The position numbers and the translations under genes are program-made. Positions 11,640 to 21,412 of a stretch of DNA of 37,051 bases are shown here, one piece after another. Under the pieces are notes generated by a model. It saw only the letters and a program-made list of their open reading frames with translations. It searched no databases and was not told where the DNA came from. Positions within the stretch are counted from its first letter, which is position 1; each line of letters starts with the position of its first letter. Source of the DNA: Blakeslea trispora (taxonomy: Eukaryota > Mucoromycota > Mucoromycetes > Mucorales > Choanephoraceae); contig JAIWNE010000194.1 of the NCBI GenBank assembly GCA_025331445.1, positions 1-37,051 of the forward strand. The letters are read 5' to 3'.

Positions 11640-11915
11640 TACATACTAAGAACCTTTTTTATCTATATTTATCTTTTTTCCTCAAGAAAGGTTTTTGATG
11701 ATATGGTTTTTTAATGGGCAATCACGTACACTATCAACTACTCAAACATATAACTCAAACTCAAACATCAAGATACAATATAATCAACAAACACAAAATC
11801 ACACTCTCCTATAATTTAAGAAATTTGTCTGACTTCAAGAAAGATCAGCCTAGACACACTATGACATAACAAGACTCAAATAATACACCACGGTCTTTAT
11901 GGTGGTCCAGGGTGA
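11640..11915 (+). other. Ty3-A 3' untranslated region
   Basis: Non-coding A/C-rich sequence between the end of pol and the right LTR. The bases just before the LTR (ggtggtccagggtga) are only partly purine, so the polypurine tract is not obvious. Confidence 0.5.
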
Positions 11916-12082
11916 TGATGTATCGTATTGAACATACATCATATAATATTCGATATATTACTAAATCAAATACAGATCTTGTTCTGTGTTACCAAACATA
12001 ATTTATATTGACATCCCATCCTTGCACTGAATAAAACCCTCTCTTGAATCTTGTTTAATCTCTTGACTTAACAGATAAATTA
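11916..12082 (+). repeat. Ty3-A right LTR
   Basis: Same 167-base sequence as the left LTR apart from one base. It is followed by AGAGG (12083-12087), matching the five bases before the left LTR. Confidence 0.93.
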
Positions 12083-12273
12083 AGAGGCCAATCGTGTTCG
12101 TTACATTGCGTCTTTTTTAAAATTGTAGGTAAATCAGGCTTCTTTAATTTTATTGATTTAGATCAAATAAATACTAAATATGGGTTCTTCTTTAGGCACA
12201 TTTATAGCTCAGACATCTCTTTTTGTGACCAGAATGCTGTAGTGAGTGTATCCAGATAGATAGGCATGGTTAG

Positions 12274-12436
12274 TAATTTGTCTGTTAAGTCAAGATGAGT
12301 TAAACAAGATTAAAGAGAGGGTTTTTTTCAGTGTAGAATGAGATTGTCAATATAAATTGAGCTTAGTGACACAAAGTAGGATTGTGTCTTAAATAAATGT
12401 CTTGATTTAATGATGCATCTAGCTTACAATACATCA
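12274..12436 (-). repeat. Antisense solo LTR of the Ty3-A family
   Basis: Read on the minus strand it resembles the 167-base Ty3-A LTR end to end: tgatgta start, a TATA-like atttatattgac, aaaccctctctt and attaact blocks. It has several substitutions and small indels. It is flanked by GTTAG on both sides (12269-12273 and 12437-12441), a clean 5-base target duplication. It is clearly older than Ty3-A. Confidence 0.88.
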
Positions 12437-12441
12437 GTTAG

Positions 12442-14509
12442 CTTTGATATGAAAACCTTTAGGATAATAAGAAGCAGTATAAGATGCAGAAATGAGATAA
12501 TACTGATGAATAGAGCCGTCAGTAAGCTTTGCAGTAGCTGCGCTTGAAAAAAAGATACAGCCTTCACCGAGATTATTTTTTTCGTGATTATTTCTTTTTC
12601 TTGACAGCCATCTTAAAGTAACATGCAAGGTCATGCGCAACACTAAGTGAAAGATCACTTGTCAACGGTACATACAAGAGTCAGAAACAACAGAGGAAGA
12701 CAGTGAATAGCATAAAAAGTCTAAAAAACAAAAAAATAAAGATAAGACGCGATCCTTTACACATGTAGTTTGTCAGGAGCATGTTGATTCCGTTAGTTTC
12801 GATTAGATACCTCATGAGTCCAGCCAACAGTGAGAGCAACAATCAGAAGTAAACAGTTGTTAAAGAGAAGTTCATTTGGTAAGATAGTCAAGTCAAAATA
12901 ATCTGGAAGCGGTATTTCACTTGTCGCGAAAGAGATTCAAAGAGATAAGGCAATCTCAACTGGGATGGAGCGCACATGTAAGCATGAGCAACGACATGAA
13001 GACATAAAAAGAAAAAAGCCACAAGCAGTAAAGTTGGTAAGAACCCCAAGTTCAATCAAAAAGAGATTCGGCAACCTTTAAAAGCACAGACCTCAGTAGT
13101 GGATAGAGAGCAGGTGGATAAAGAGCATTTCTTGAAGATGAGGTAGAGAGATGGCAACATTAGAAGAGACCCAGTCCCTTAAGCGATGATGTATCAGAGA
13201 GGAAAAGTATTTCTTGAAGTTAGGACAATGGCCAATGGCAATAGTTAGAGAGAAAGACCACATGAGCTCACAAGAAAGAAGGTAGACATGAATAACTTAG
13301 ACATAGGATGGAAGCATTATGGACAATTGAATGTGTGTTTGTCAAAAGGCCCCAAGGCAATGACTACAAACAGAGCAAGCTAGTAAATGCAATGTGTACA
13401 AAATTGTTTAGACATATAAATGGAGAAACTGAAGGACCTTAAGCATAAGTTACTTGAAAAAAGGCATCCATCCAGATAGGCAGCATTAATAGAGATAAAA
13501 TTCAAATATAAGTGAAAGAAGAATAAGTTTGAGCTACATGAGATGTAGCAGGCAGTTTGGATTAAAAAGCCATGAATGAGATGGTGAAAAGCAATACAGA
13601 AGAAGGTGGCATGGATGAAGGATTGTCAATTAGAGCTTATGATGAGTATGTATATAAGTGTATTTAATGTTGATGATAAGCAGATAGATACAGATGTTGG
13701 GTTGGAAAATGCTAAATAAGAAGAGAAGCGTAGTTGAGTTGTTGAAATGTTGTCATCATAAGGTGATATACATGCAGCTATTGTGAAATAAAAGAGTCAG
13801 TAATGTTGATGGATTATAGAAAAAAAATAAAGCAGAGATAAAAGTGCTTACCATTTGCTGTGCATTTACTGAAAAAAAAAGAGAGAAAAAAGAAAATGGG
13901 GGATTGAAAAAAAATAGCCAGTATATATGAGAAATATGACAGTGATGGGAAGAAAGTATAATTTCATTGACAGATTCAAGCTAAAATTGTACTGAAATGG
14001 GAAACGTCTTGGATTTGCATAAAGAGCAATTTTTACTGTAGAATGAATGGTAATTTTTGTCTATAAAGAGCTTAACACGTTTAGCAATGTAATATGATGG
14101 CATTTAGTTCTTTTGCCTAAAACGATTCTCCCAAAATAGCCTGACCCCCAACTTACAAACTAGCATGCTATTTGCATGAAATACTCATTGTTTGTCCCCC
14201 ATTTTTAGCTCATAGTAATTTCGCACTCATACATGACTTTCTTTTTTCTTTCTTTTTTAATCATTTCTGCTAAAAAGCACCTTGTCTCATATTTTTTTGG
14301 GACTTGGAATTTTTTTAAGGAAATTTGATGAATGAAAATAGCATGCACTTGGTCGACCTTTCCAATCTGCTTCAAACTTTTAACATGACATTCTTAAACT
14401 TGAACAAGTATCATAAACTAAAAAAATCGAATCGTTTATACATTAAATCAATCAAAATCTGATCTCCAAAACTTATCGTGTGGGCCAAACTACCACAAAT
14501 TAAATTTTC
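12442..14509. other. 2 kb without a recognisable gene, purine-rich on the plus strand
   Basis: No frame shows known motifs, and stops are frequent in all frames. From about 12640 to 13960 the plus strand is visibly rich in A and G (many gaag, agag and aaag strings), then changes to pyrimidine-rich runs near 14230-14300. It could be a decayed element or a non-coding transcript. I see no repeat unit or terminal structure. Confidence 0.4.
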
Positions 14510-14974
14510 TTGCGCTGTAGTGGCGGTGAGTGGCAAGTTTTGTCTTTTTCCGAGGAAGAAGTTGTGTATAGCGTTTTTGTCAGTGGCGATCTTCTTGTTG
14601 TTTCTTGCTCTTGTTTGAATTTCGAGCATCGTCGTAGACCTTGCAAGCATATGTACTTGCTTGTTCGTTTTCTTTCATTGAAAGTTTATCTTCCCTCCGC
14701 TTCATTGCCCGCTGCCGAAGACAGTGTTCCTGCCAATGCGACTGACGAGGTTCAGCAAGAAACAAGAGACGCAGTAATGATCAAAGCTGAACGATGTGTA
14801 CAGATTGAAAGAACTTTGCATCACTTCAATACTGATTTGGGTAGGATGTCTAACTATGCAACAGACGCAGACATTAGCATCGTACTCAAGTCATACGAAA
14901 ATGCACTTGCAGCCATACAGCAACTCAAAGATAAGTATGCTAACAACCTCCGTATCTCAGATACGCAACGTTAA
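14510..14974 (+). pseudogene. Mutator-like (MULE) transposase C-terminal fragment, SWIM finger
   Basis: The fragment holds a SWIM zinc finger, CSC then CKH: C-x-C-x9-C-x-H in SCSCLNFEHRRRPCKHMYLL, preceded by YSVFVSGDLLVVSCSC. This arrangement is typical of the C-terminal part of MULE transposases, where it binds DNA. Beyond it lies a charged, probably helical tail ending at TAA. There is no ATG; an in-frame stop at 14501-14503 cuts off the start, and the DDE core is absent. So it is a 3' remnant of about 155 codons. Other SWIM-domain proteins are possible but less likely in this context. Confidence 0.7.
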
Positions 14975-15055
14975 ATTTTTTATTTTTTTTATTTTATTTA
15001 TTACTTTATTTTTTACAGTGCCTCCATTTTTAAATAAGGAAAATTTTTACAAGTT

Positions 15056-15196
15056 TTCGAAACCTATCTGCTCAAAACTTTTGGTGACAAAAACAAAAAG
15101 CGAGCCTGAATATATATTCTTTAAACCTTTCTAAACAATTATTCAGGCTCGCTTTTTGTTTTTGTCACCAAAAGTTTTGAGCAGATAGGTTTCGAA
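15056..15196. repeat. Perfect 57-base inverted repeat with a 27-base spacer
   Basis: The left arm 15056-15112 starts ttcgaaacctatctgctc and the right arm 15140-15196 is its exact complement. The outer 9 bases continue into tcgaacttagtcgg on the right side. A diverged copy of the right arm's end and the following bases (about 15175-15245) recurs inverted at 23755-23830. The structure can be read as two abutting terminal repeats of related elements, or as a small foldback element. Confidence 0.85.
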
Positions 15197-15390
15197 CTTA
15201 GTCGGTTTTTAAAATTTTTTGCTGGGAGTTATATGGTGGAGGGTCAGATTTGAAAAATAAAAAATTTCTGTATGATATTGTTATAGCAGTGTGTAACCTG
15301 TAATATATTTGTGTAACCATACTAGACAATAAATTAAGAAAACATCAAACCCAATATCCCTTCTCCATTTTCATTAAAAATTATGAAATT

Positions 15391-18053
15391 ATGTCTCCAC
15401 TTAACGCTAGACAAAAAGCTTTCAAGAACAGAAGCAAAAACGAGAACAATCAGTTCGTCACAGTTAACGAAGTAGAGGATCGTGATGATTGGATCATTGA
15501 TGGCATTAATTTGGATGAAGTCAATGCCAGAATTGAAAGTGAGGAATCTGTTGAGGTTGCAAAGAGAAATATCAACAACACTCTCTCATGCAACAACAGC
15601 AATTTGACCAAGAGAAAGGGTATATACCAAGGGGTATCAACTACCACCAAGTGGAGAAGAAAGAAGGAACAGGAGAGAGTGAGACCTGAACAAACATTGA
15701 TGAGCTTTGGTATCACTGTTCAGCAAAAGCCAGTTCCTGAAGAAAAGGAAATAAAAATCAGTGCTCGCGAGAAAGAGATCACCTTGATCAAGGAGAAGCT
15801 TGGTGATTTTCAAAAGTATGTTTCACCTGTAATGAACAAGAGAGATTCCTATAACAACGCTCGGTATCTCTCCGTGAAGCGTCTTGAAGGTGTACACAAA
15901 GGTGAAGCTGCTATTCTCTACTGACCTGACAACTCAGAGCCTTATAGAGCTGCAACTATCATCAAGTGGGTCAAGGAATTTCTTGATCAGGGTAAGCTAT
16001 CCAACCATCAGCAAGGCGCCCATGTCAAGAGATCATCTTTCTTAGGTGACTCAGATGTGAAGTTGATGATCTTTGAGAAGATCAAGCAAATGCCTGCCCC
16101 TAAGCGATCTCTCGTTGTACTGAAGAAGTACATAGATGAAGAAGCAGTTCCTTCTGTCTTGGGTGTGAAGAGCTGTATCCCCATTTCAACCATTGCAAAC
16201 TATATGGTTGAATGGGGTTACAGCTATCGAAAGAACAAAAAGACGGTATATTTCGATGGCCACGAAAGAGAAGATGTAGTTGCTTACAGAAATGAATGGT
16301 CAAAGCGAATGATTAACTATATGAGGAGATCAGACTTTTACTCTGGAGAGAAGCAAGGGGCTATTCTTGAGCCAAAGTTGAATGAGGGTGAAAGCAAGAT
16401 TGTGTTCGTTACTCATGACGAATGCACTTTTTATGCAAATGACGATAAGTACGTTTAGATCTTTAATGCTCATCTACTAATCATTTCTGTATCTACAATT
16501 AGGAAAAGAAGTATTGTGGTTGCAAGAGGATGAAAACTACATCCGCAAAAAGTCCATGGGCTCGCCAATCATGGTAAGAGAGTTCCAATGCCCATGCCAT
16601 GGAACTATGAGACAGATGAAATGGTCCCCTAGAACCTATTTCAAAGCAGGAGACAGTAAGTGTGGTGATTTCACCATATGATAAATAAAAGTAGATACTG
16701 AAAATGATATCAAATAAAAGAATCGCTTATTTAAAATACGATATACAACTCAAACTAATAGAAGCTCAACATAATGTAAAGAGTGAAAACTAATATACAC
16801 ATAAGACAAAGTAAGCAGTAAATGCTTACTCAGAAGAAAAAGGACAGAGAAAATTACACAAGTCTCAAATCAAGCCATCTCAGATTTAAAGTCCTAATCC
16901 AACTGTATTCAGGAACGGTAAAAATACAGGACAATGGTAGAACACTGCAAGAAGACCTCAACCGTCATATAAAGATTATTTCCCTTATATTTAATGAGAA
17001 TAAAGATTAGTAAAATCCATTCACATTCGAGTAGACACAGACTTTAGAAATTGTATAAAAACCACTGTATTATTTAGTTTAGAAACATTATTCCACTTTC
17101 TAAGAATAAAGAGATTATCAAAGTACTTTCTTGTTTTTTCTTTATTCAACCAACCATAATTACTACAGTAAGGAAGGGTGGTGGACTTTCGCTCATATGG
17201 TAAAGCAGCTTAAGGAGGATGCCATAGGACTTTTCAAAAGTTTGTATCCTGATTGTACTGCTGTATTCCTATTTGACAACAGTTCCAATCATGATGCATT
17301 TGCTGATGATGCTTTGGTTGCGTCTAGAATGACGCTCAACGAAAAAAAATGGAGTGAAAAGCTAAAGTATCAGTTCAAAGATACTTTAGTTACTTTGGCT
17401 AACGGCGATACGCTGAATCAGTCATTTTACCATGACAAAGAGATCCACACGTTGGATAAGAAGAATCGACCAGTGGTATTAAAGAAAAGATTCTTCAAAG
17501 GTAATTGCTTTAGGCATTTTACGCACTCAGTCTGACTTGTTAAATGATAGGAATAAAAAAAATCTTGGAAGAAAGAAGCCAGTGGTTTGGGCGTGATTTG
17601 CAAGGCAAAGCCTGGAAGCTGGATTGTGGCAAGCCAGCTTGTGCTCAATTTATGTGTTGTGCAAGGCATTATCTTGAAAGTTGCCCAGACTTCAAAGCTC
17701 AAAAAACCGCATTTCAAAAAACTGTCGAAGATGCTGGTCACATCTTTGAGCTCTATCCAAAGTATCATTGCGAATGTAACTGGATAGAGTACTATTGGTC
17801 ATATGCTAAGCGAGAAGCCCGTTTGAAATGTGATTACACCTTCAAATCGCTTGAAGCTAATGTATCGACCTTTCTGGATACAGGTGGCAATACAGCTCAT
17901 ATAAGAAAGTATCTCCAGAAGTGTATGGATTATATTGAAGCATACAGTGAGTGTAGTGATGGCCGAAAAATTTCTCTAGAATTAGAGAAATTTGTTAACA
18001 AAAGATACCTATCACATAGAAAAGTGAAAGTGGACAATGAAATCACCCAATAA
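15391..18053 (+). pseudogene. Tc-B DDE transposase, disrupted by a stop and an LTR
   Basis: Diverged relative of the Tc-A transposase. It starts at ATG 15391; an in-frame TGA lies at 15922-15924 and the same frame continues to about 16448. YFDGHEREDVVAYRN, VTHDECTFYAND, REFQCPCHGTMR, FLFDNSSNH and CECNWIEYYW match Tc-A, including the three putative catalytic acids. An intron near 16449-16502 is suggested (gtacgt ... attag) but splicing there leaves a one-base mismatch. A 507-base solo LTR plus target duplication splits the next exon (16656-17172); its removal restores phase. A 50-base intron, 17501-17550, joins FFKG to IKKIL. Intron positions differ from Tc-A. Not functional as read. Confidence 0.85.
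16661..17167 (+). repeat. Solo LTR, 507 bases, target duplication GTAAG
   Basis: Begins TGTGGTGATTTC and ends ATTACTACA (TGT...ACA). It is flanked by GTAAG at 16656-16660 and 17168-17172. It contains a TATA-like gtataaaaacc near 17052 and an agaataaag signal. Its best match is the inverted copy at 22935-23442. A 62-codon open frame inside both copies is almost identical, but it lies within the LTR and has no recognisable domain. Confidence 0.92.
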
Positions 18054-18140
18054 AAACATAAATTTTGGAAATTACTATCAGATTTTTGATAATGTAACGG
18101 GATTTTAATTAATCCTATTGTTGCCGTAACGAAGACCGAA

Positions 18141-18227
18141 AATGTGATACATGCTCTCCGAGCCGCGCTTTATTTTCATAATATATAATAAAATTCATTC
18201 TAAATGTTACTTCTTCATATCTTTCTA
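18141..18227. repeat. DIRS inverted terminal repeat, 3' side of element
   Basis: The 87 bases from aatgtgatacatgctctccg to ttcatatctttcta are the complement of 22234-22320, with no mismatch that I could find. The unique outer extension 18114-18140 (cctattgttgccg...) pairs with one half of the internal complementary region. Confidence 0.92.
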
Positions 18228-18311
18228 TAGCTAGCTAATGTGTTTCTTTTTTCTATTCATTTTTTTTTCTATTCAATTTTTTTTTTTTTTTGTGGGCGGG
18301 AAAGGTTTTAG

Positions 18312-19490
18312 TTACCAGAAAGGACGATACCAGGGTCGGGTATGTATCACATTTTCGGTCTTCGTTACGGCAACAATAGGATTGCTTGTCGTGCCTAAAC
18401 TGATCCTAGTTGCCTCCTCTCCGACCTCCAATGTGATACTGTTGTCCGTAGAAGAAAAAATTGAATTGTTGATAGTAGCAGAGGATGAAGTTTGTGATGA
18501 TGGCTTGTAATAAAAATCTTCGAATGTTGTTGTATTGAGGCTCCAATTCGCATGTTTTTTGACTGATTGAATGGAATTTCCTAATTCAACTGCTTTTGTG
18601 CTCGAAGCTGCTCTAATGGAATGTGCTTGAAAGTTTTTTGTATCAATTCCTGCTGGTTTCATCTCTGCCTTGATCCAGTTTGCAATTGTGGTAGGTCTTA
18701 CTGATGAAGGCTCTTTTCCTTGGTGATCAATATACGCCAAAAACAGAGTATGGTCTTCAGGTAGATGGTTTCGCTTATTCCTTGTGATTGAGATGAATTT
18801 TGTCAATGTTGTCACCGGACACAACTCTGCGTCTCCTGGATATTCACTTAAGACAGTGGATTTCTCCTGGCTTTCTTTTGGTTCTCTTGCATGAATCGTG
18901 ACTTCCGTCTTACCCTCTTGTTCCTTTATTTTTACATCTCTACATTGCAATCTTCCAATATCTGAGCGAGGTCGCCACATAGTTGCCATGCACAGTAAAA
19001 GTATCGTCTTTACTTGTAGTTGTTGTGCTTCAAGGTCTTCTGTAGGAGTCAGTTTTTGTTTTATGTAGTTGAGTAAAATAGTGATATCCCAAGTAAACAG
19101 TTGTTGATGATTGGGTATCTTTACTACTGATCTTCTTTTGGCTGTAAAGAAATCTTTTATGATCGAATGTTCTGCAATTGGTTTTTGATCTTCATGTAGG
19201 ATATTATATACCGATGCTATTGCCGATGTTAAAGTGTTGAGGTGTTGATGACTGTATTTTTGGTTGTCGACTAAGAATGCTAATACATTGTTGGGATTGT
19301 ATTCGCAAGGATCTTCCCCTTTTCGAAGGCACCAATTATTCCAATGAATCCATCCATTATCATATGCTTTGTTCGTTGAAGATCGATTCTTCTTGTGTAG
19401 AAATTCTATGGTGTTGTCATCTATTTTTTGTTTCTTGCGGTAGGCGTTGATAATTTCCATGCGACTAGTGACCATCTTTTCCCTATCTGC
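18312..19490 (-). CDS. DIRS tyrosine recombinase
   Basis: Integrates the circular DNA intermediate. The catalytic set is visible: Arg in MWRPRSDIGRL, His-x-x-Arg in AHSIRAASS, His in KKHANWS and the nucleophile Tyr in FEDFYYKP. In the full 787-codon open frame (20675-18312) these fall near residues 570, 685-688, 708 and 722-723. The conserved part begins about 19490, near MEIINAYRKKQK. The upstream 390 codons overlap RT-RNase H in another frame and may not be protein-coding, so I annotate only the recombinase part; the true start is unknown. The last 30 or so codons lie inside the internal complementary region. No stop or frameshift interrupts the domain. Confidence 0.88.
   Translation of the reverse strand, partial: ADREKMVTSRMEIINAYRKKQKIDDNTIEFLHKKNRSSTNKAYDNGWIHWNNWCLRKGEDPCEYNPNNVLAFLVDNQKYSHQHLNTLTSAIASVYNILHEDQKPIAEHSIIKDFFTAKRRSVVKIPNHQQLFTWDITILLNYIKQKLTPTEDLEAQQLQVKTILLLCMATMWRPRSDIGRLQCRDVKIKEQEGKTEVTIHAREPKESQEKSTVLSEYPGDAELCPVTTLTKFISITRNKRNHLPEDHTLFLAYIDHQGKEPSSVRPTTIANWIKAEMKPAGIDTKNFQAHSIRAASSTKAVELGNSIQSVKKHANWSLNTTTFEDFYYKPSSQTSSSATINNSIFSSTDNSITLEVGEEATRISLGTTSNPIVAVTKTENVIHTRPWYRPFW
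18342..18439. repeat. DIRS internal complementary region
   Basis: One half (18342-18383) is complementary to the outer end at 18111-18150; the other half (18381-18439) is complementary to the opposite outer end at about 22313-22369, with one mismatch seen (gatcag against gattag). The halves meet at att (18381-18383). It lies inside the recombinase reading frame. Confidence 0.92.
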
Positions 19491-21412
19491 CAAATAATCG
19501 GTTTGTGAACCAATTTCGTCTGTAATATCATTGCATACCAAAACTGACTTGGCCAGTTCGGTGTGACTAACACTACTTCTTTCAATTTTTGACATTTTAT
19601 CTCTCGCAATACTCTGGGGATCAGCTTCCATGGTGGATGGAGATATAGTCCTTTGACATTCCAATTCTGCTGAAAGGCATCTACCGCCATTGCTCCCGGA
19701 TCCAGGTGGAGAGACCAATATAGTGGCAGTTGATGGTTGTGTCGTGCAGCAAATGCATCTATCTTCAATGACCCCCATTTCCTCTCGATTGTCTTGAACA
19801 TCTTCAGTGGAATTGTCGACTCGTATAATGGTTGTTTGATTCTGCTCAGTTGGTCTGCCTTCGTGTTCTTCACCCCCGGAATGTGCTGGTAAATGACTTG
19901 AATGTTGTGATTGTTGCATATCTCTTGTATCTGAAGAGCTAGGTTTTGTAGCAATACTGATGACGTTCCCCCTGATTTTGTCGTGTACTTTAGGGCTGTC
20001 AGATTGTCGGAGAATATCTTGATTATCGAGTTTGCGCATTTTTTTGCATGGAGCTGGATTGCAAAAAGAATTGTCATTAGTTCTCTTACGTTGATTGAGT
20101 GTTGAGTTTCCTCTATCTTCCAGAATCCGGATGTTGTTATCATTGGAGAACTGATGCCCCATCCTGTGTTCGATGCGTCTACATAAATCGTCACCTTCGG
20201 ATCCTTGAATTCTGTCTTTTGTATTGGTAGACCATTGTTGATTTCTACAAACTTCTTTCACCACTCCAAATCTTGGAGGCTGGTAGAGGACAAGTTGCAA
20301 TTGCTTTCCCAGTTGTGGTTTGCTTGGTGTGGTGCTTTCGCTAAGTCTCTTTGAATGTATCGGATGTGCAGTAAGGCTTCTCCTATTGCTGGGATTACTG
20401 AAGTCATCTTTCCTAGTAAGCCTGCTATCCAACGGCATGATTTTGCTGATCTCGACTTGGCTTGTTGGATTCTTCGTTTGAGATTGTTGATCTTCAACTG
20501 TGGGACTGAGATCTTCATGGTTCTTGTGTTGAAAAGGAATCCCAGGAATTCTTGTGTCTTCTTTGGTTCCAAAATGCTCTTTTTGAAGTTGATGATGAAT
20601 CCTAACTTCTCTAAATGTGAACTTACTCGTTTTGTAAGATCTTCCATTCTTGCTTTTGACTTTTCTAATAGACAAATGTCGTCCAGATAGTAAACCAGAC
20701 GAATTCCTTCTCTTCTTAATGGTTCTATTGCATATCTCATTATCTTTGAGAATATTCTTGGAGCAACGCTTAGACCAAACGCTAATGACTTGTAGCGGTA
20801 CACGGTTCCCAGATTTTCGAAGCTTAGGTAATCTTGAGATTCGGGGTGTATTGGGATAACTACATATGCATCTTTTAGGTCCAATTTACACATGTAATCG
20901 CCTTCTTCTACAATATCTCTTAGTGCAGGCACGCCTTCCATCTTGAAGTGTTCCACCTGTAAAAAGCTGTTCAGTTTTTGACAATCTAGGGTGGGTCGCC
21001 GTTTTGTTTGTTCCTGTATTGTAAAGAAATTTGAAAGGTAATTTCTGTTTTGTGAGGGTGATACCTCTATCATGTTACCTTTTAAAAATTTTTCGATTGC
21101 TAAATTCTTGTGATGTTGCTCTTCTGCTGAAAGGTGTCTTGTTTTTTCTCTCCATGGAATTGGTTGTCGAGCGAATTTTAGTTTGTAGCCTTGTTGAATG
21201 ACAGAAATCGGCCAGGTGTGATTGGTGGTTGTTTGCCAGTATGTAAGAAAATGCTGTAGTCGTCCTCCTGGGAGAATTCCATCTTCTGGTATTTCATAAT
21301 TGTTGGTTTGTAGTGAACTGGGCGTTGGGATTAAGATCGTTGGGGTAATTATTGGCGGTGGTCTAGTTGGTTGGATTGGTGGAATTGATTTGTCTGGTTT
21401 TGCTGAGTGTCA
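19421..21412 (-). pseudogene. DIRS reverse transcriptase-RNase H polyprotein, one in-frame stop
   Basis: The reverse transcriptase has RRPTLDCQKLN, KLDLKDAYVVIPI, LAFGLSVAPRIFSK and the catalytic YLDD. RNase H follows with YVDASNTGWG, NVRELMTI, FSDNLTAL and KADQLSR. The C-terminal stretch (WGSLKIDAFAARHNHQLP, LHPPWKLIPRVL, VTPNWPSQFW) is the conserved region that follows RNase H in DIRS elements, in a position where some carry a methyltransferase-like domain. An in-frame TGA at 20258-20260, where TGG would fit, separates RT from RNase H. The first ATG (21073) falls within the RT region, but the frame is open from 21412 and overlaps the end of gag in the -1 frame, so expression as a gag fusion is plausible. 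Confidence 0.88.

Larger units (their letters stand above)
6309..12082 (+). mobile_element. Ty3-A: full-length chromodomain Ty3/gypsy retrotransposon
   Basis: The element is bounded by two 167-base LTRs and a 5-base target duplication AGAGG (6304-6308 and 12083-12087). The order gag, protease, reverse transcriptase, RNase H, integrase, chromodomain is that of a chromovirus (Metaviridae). The LTRs differ at one base by my reading, which suggests a recent insertion. Yet the coding region has six single-base frameshifts and one stop. No obvious tRNA primer-binding site follows the left LTR, so self-priming as in Tf1/sushi elements is possible but unproven. Confidence 0.93.

Noticed and set aside
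16822..17010. 62-codon frame in the solo LTR, also at 23093-23281
   Set aside because: Shared only because the LTRs are copies of each other; no domain, and it lies within the LTR.
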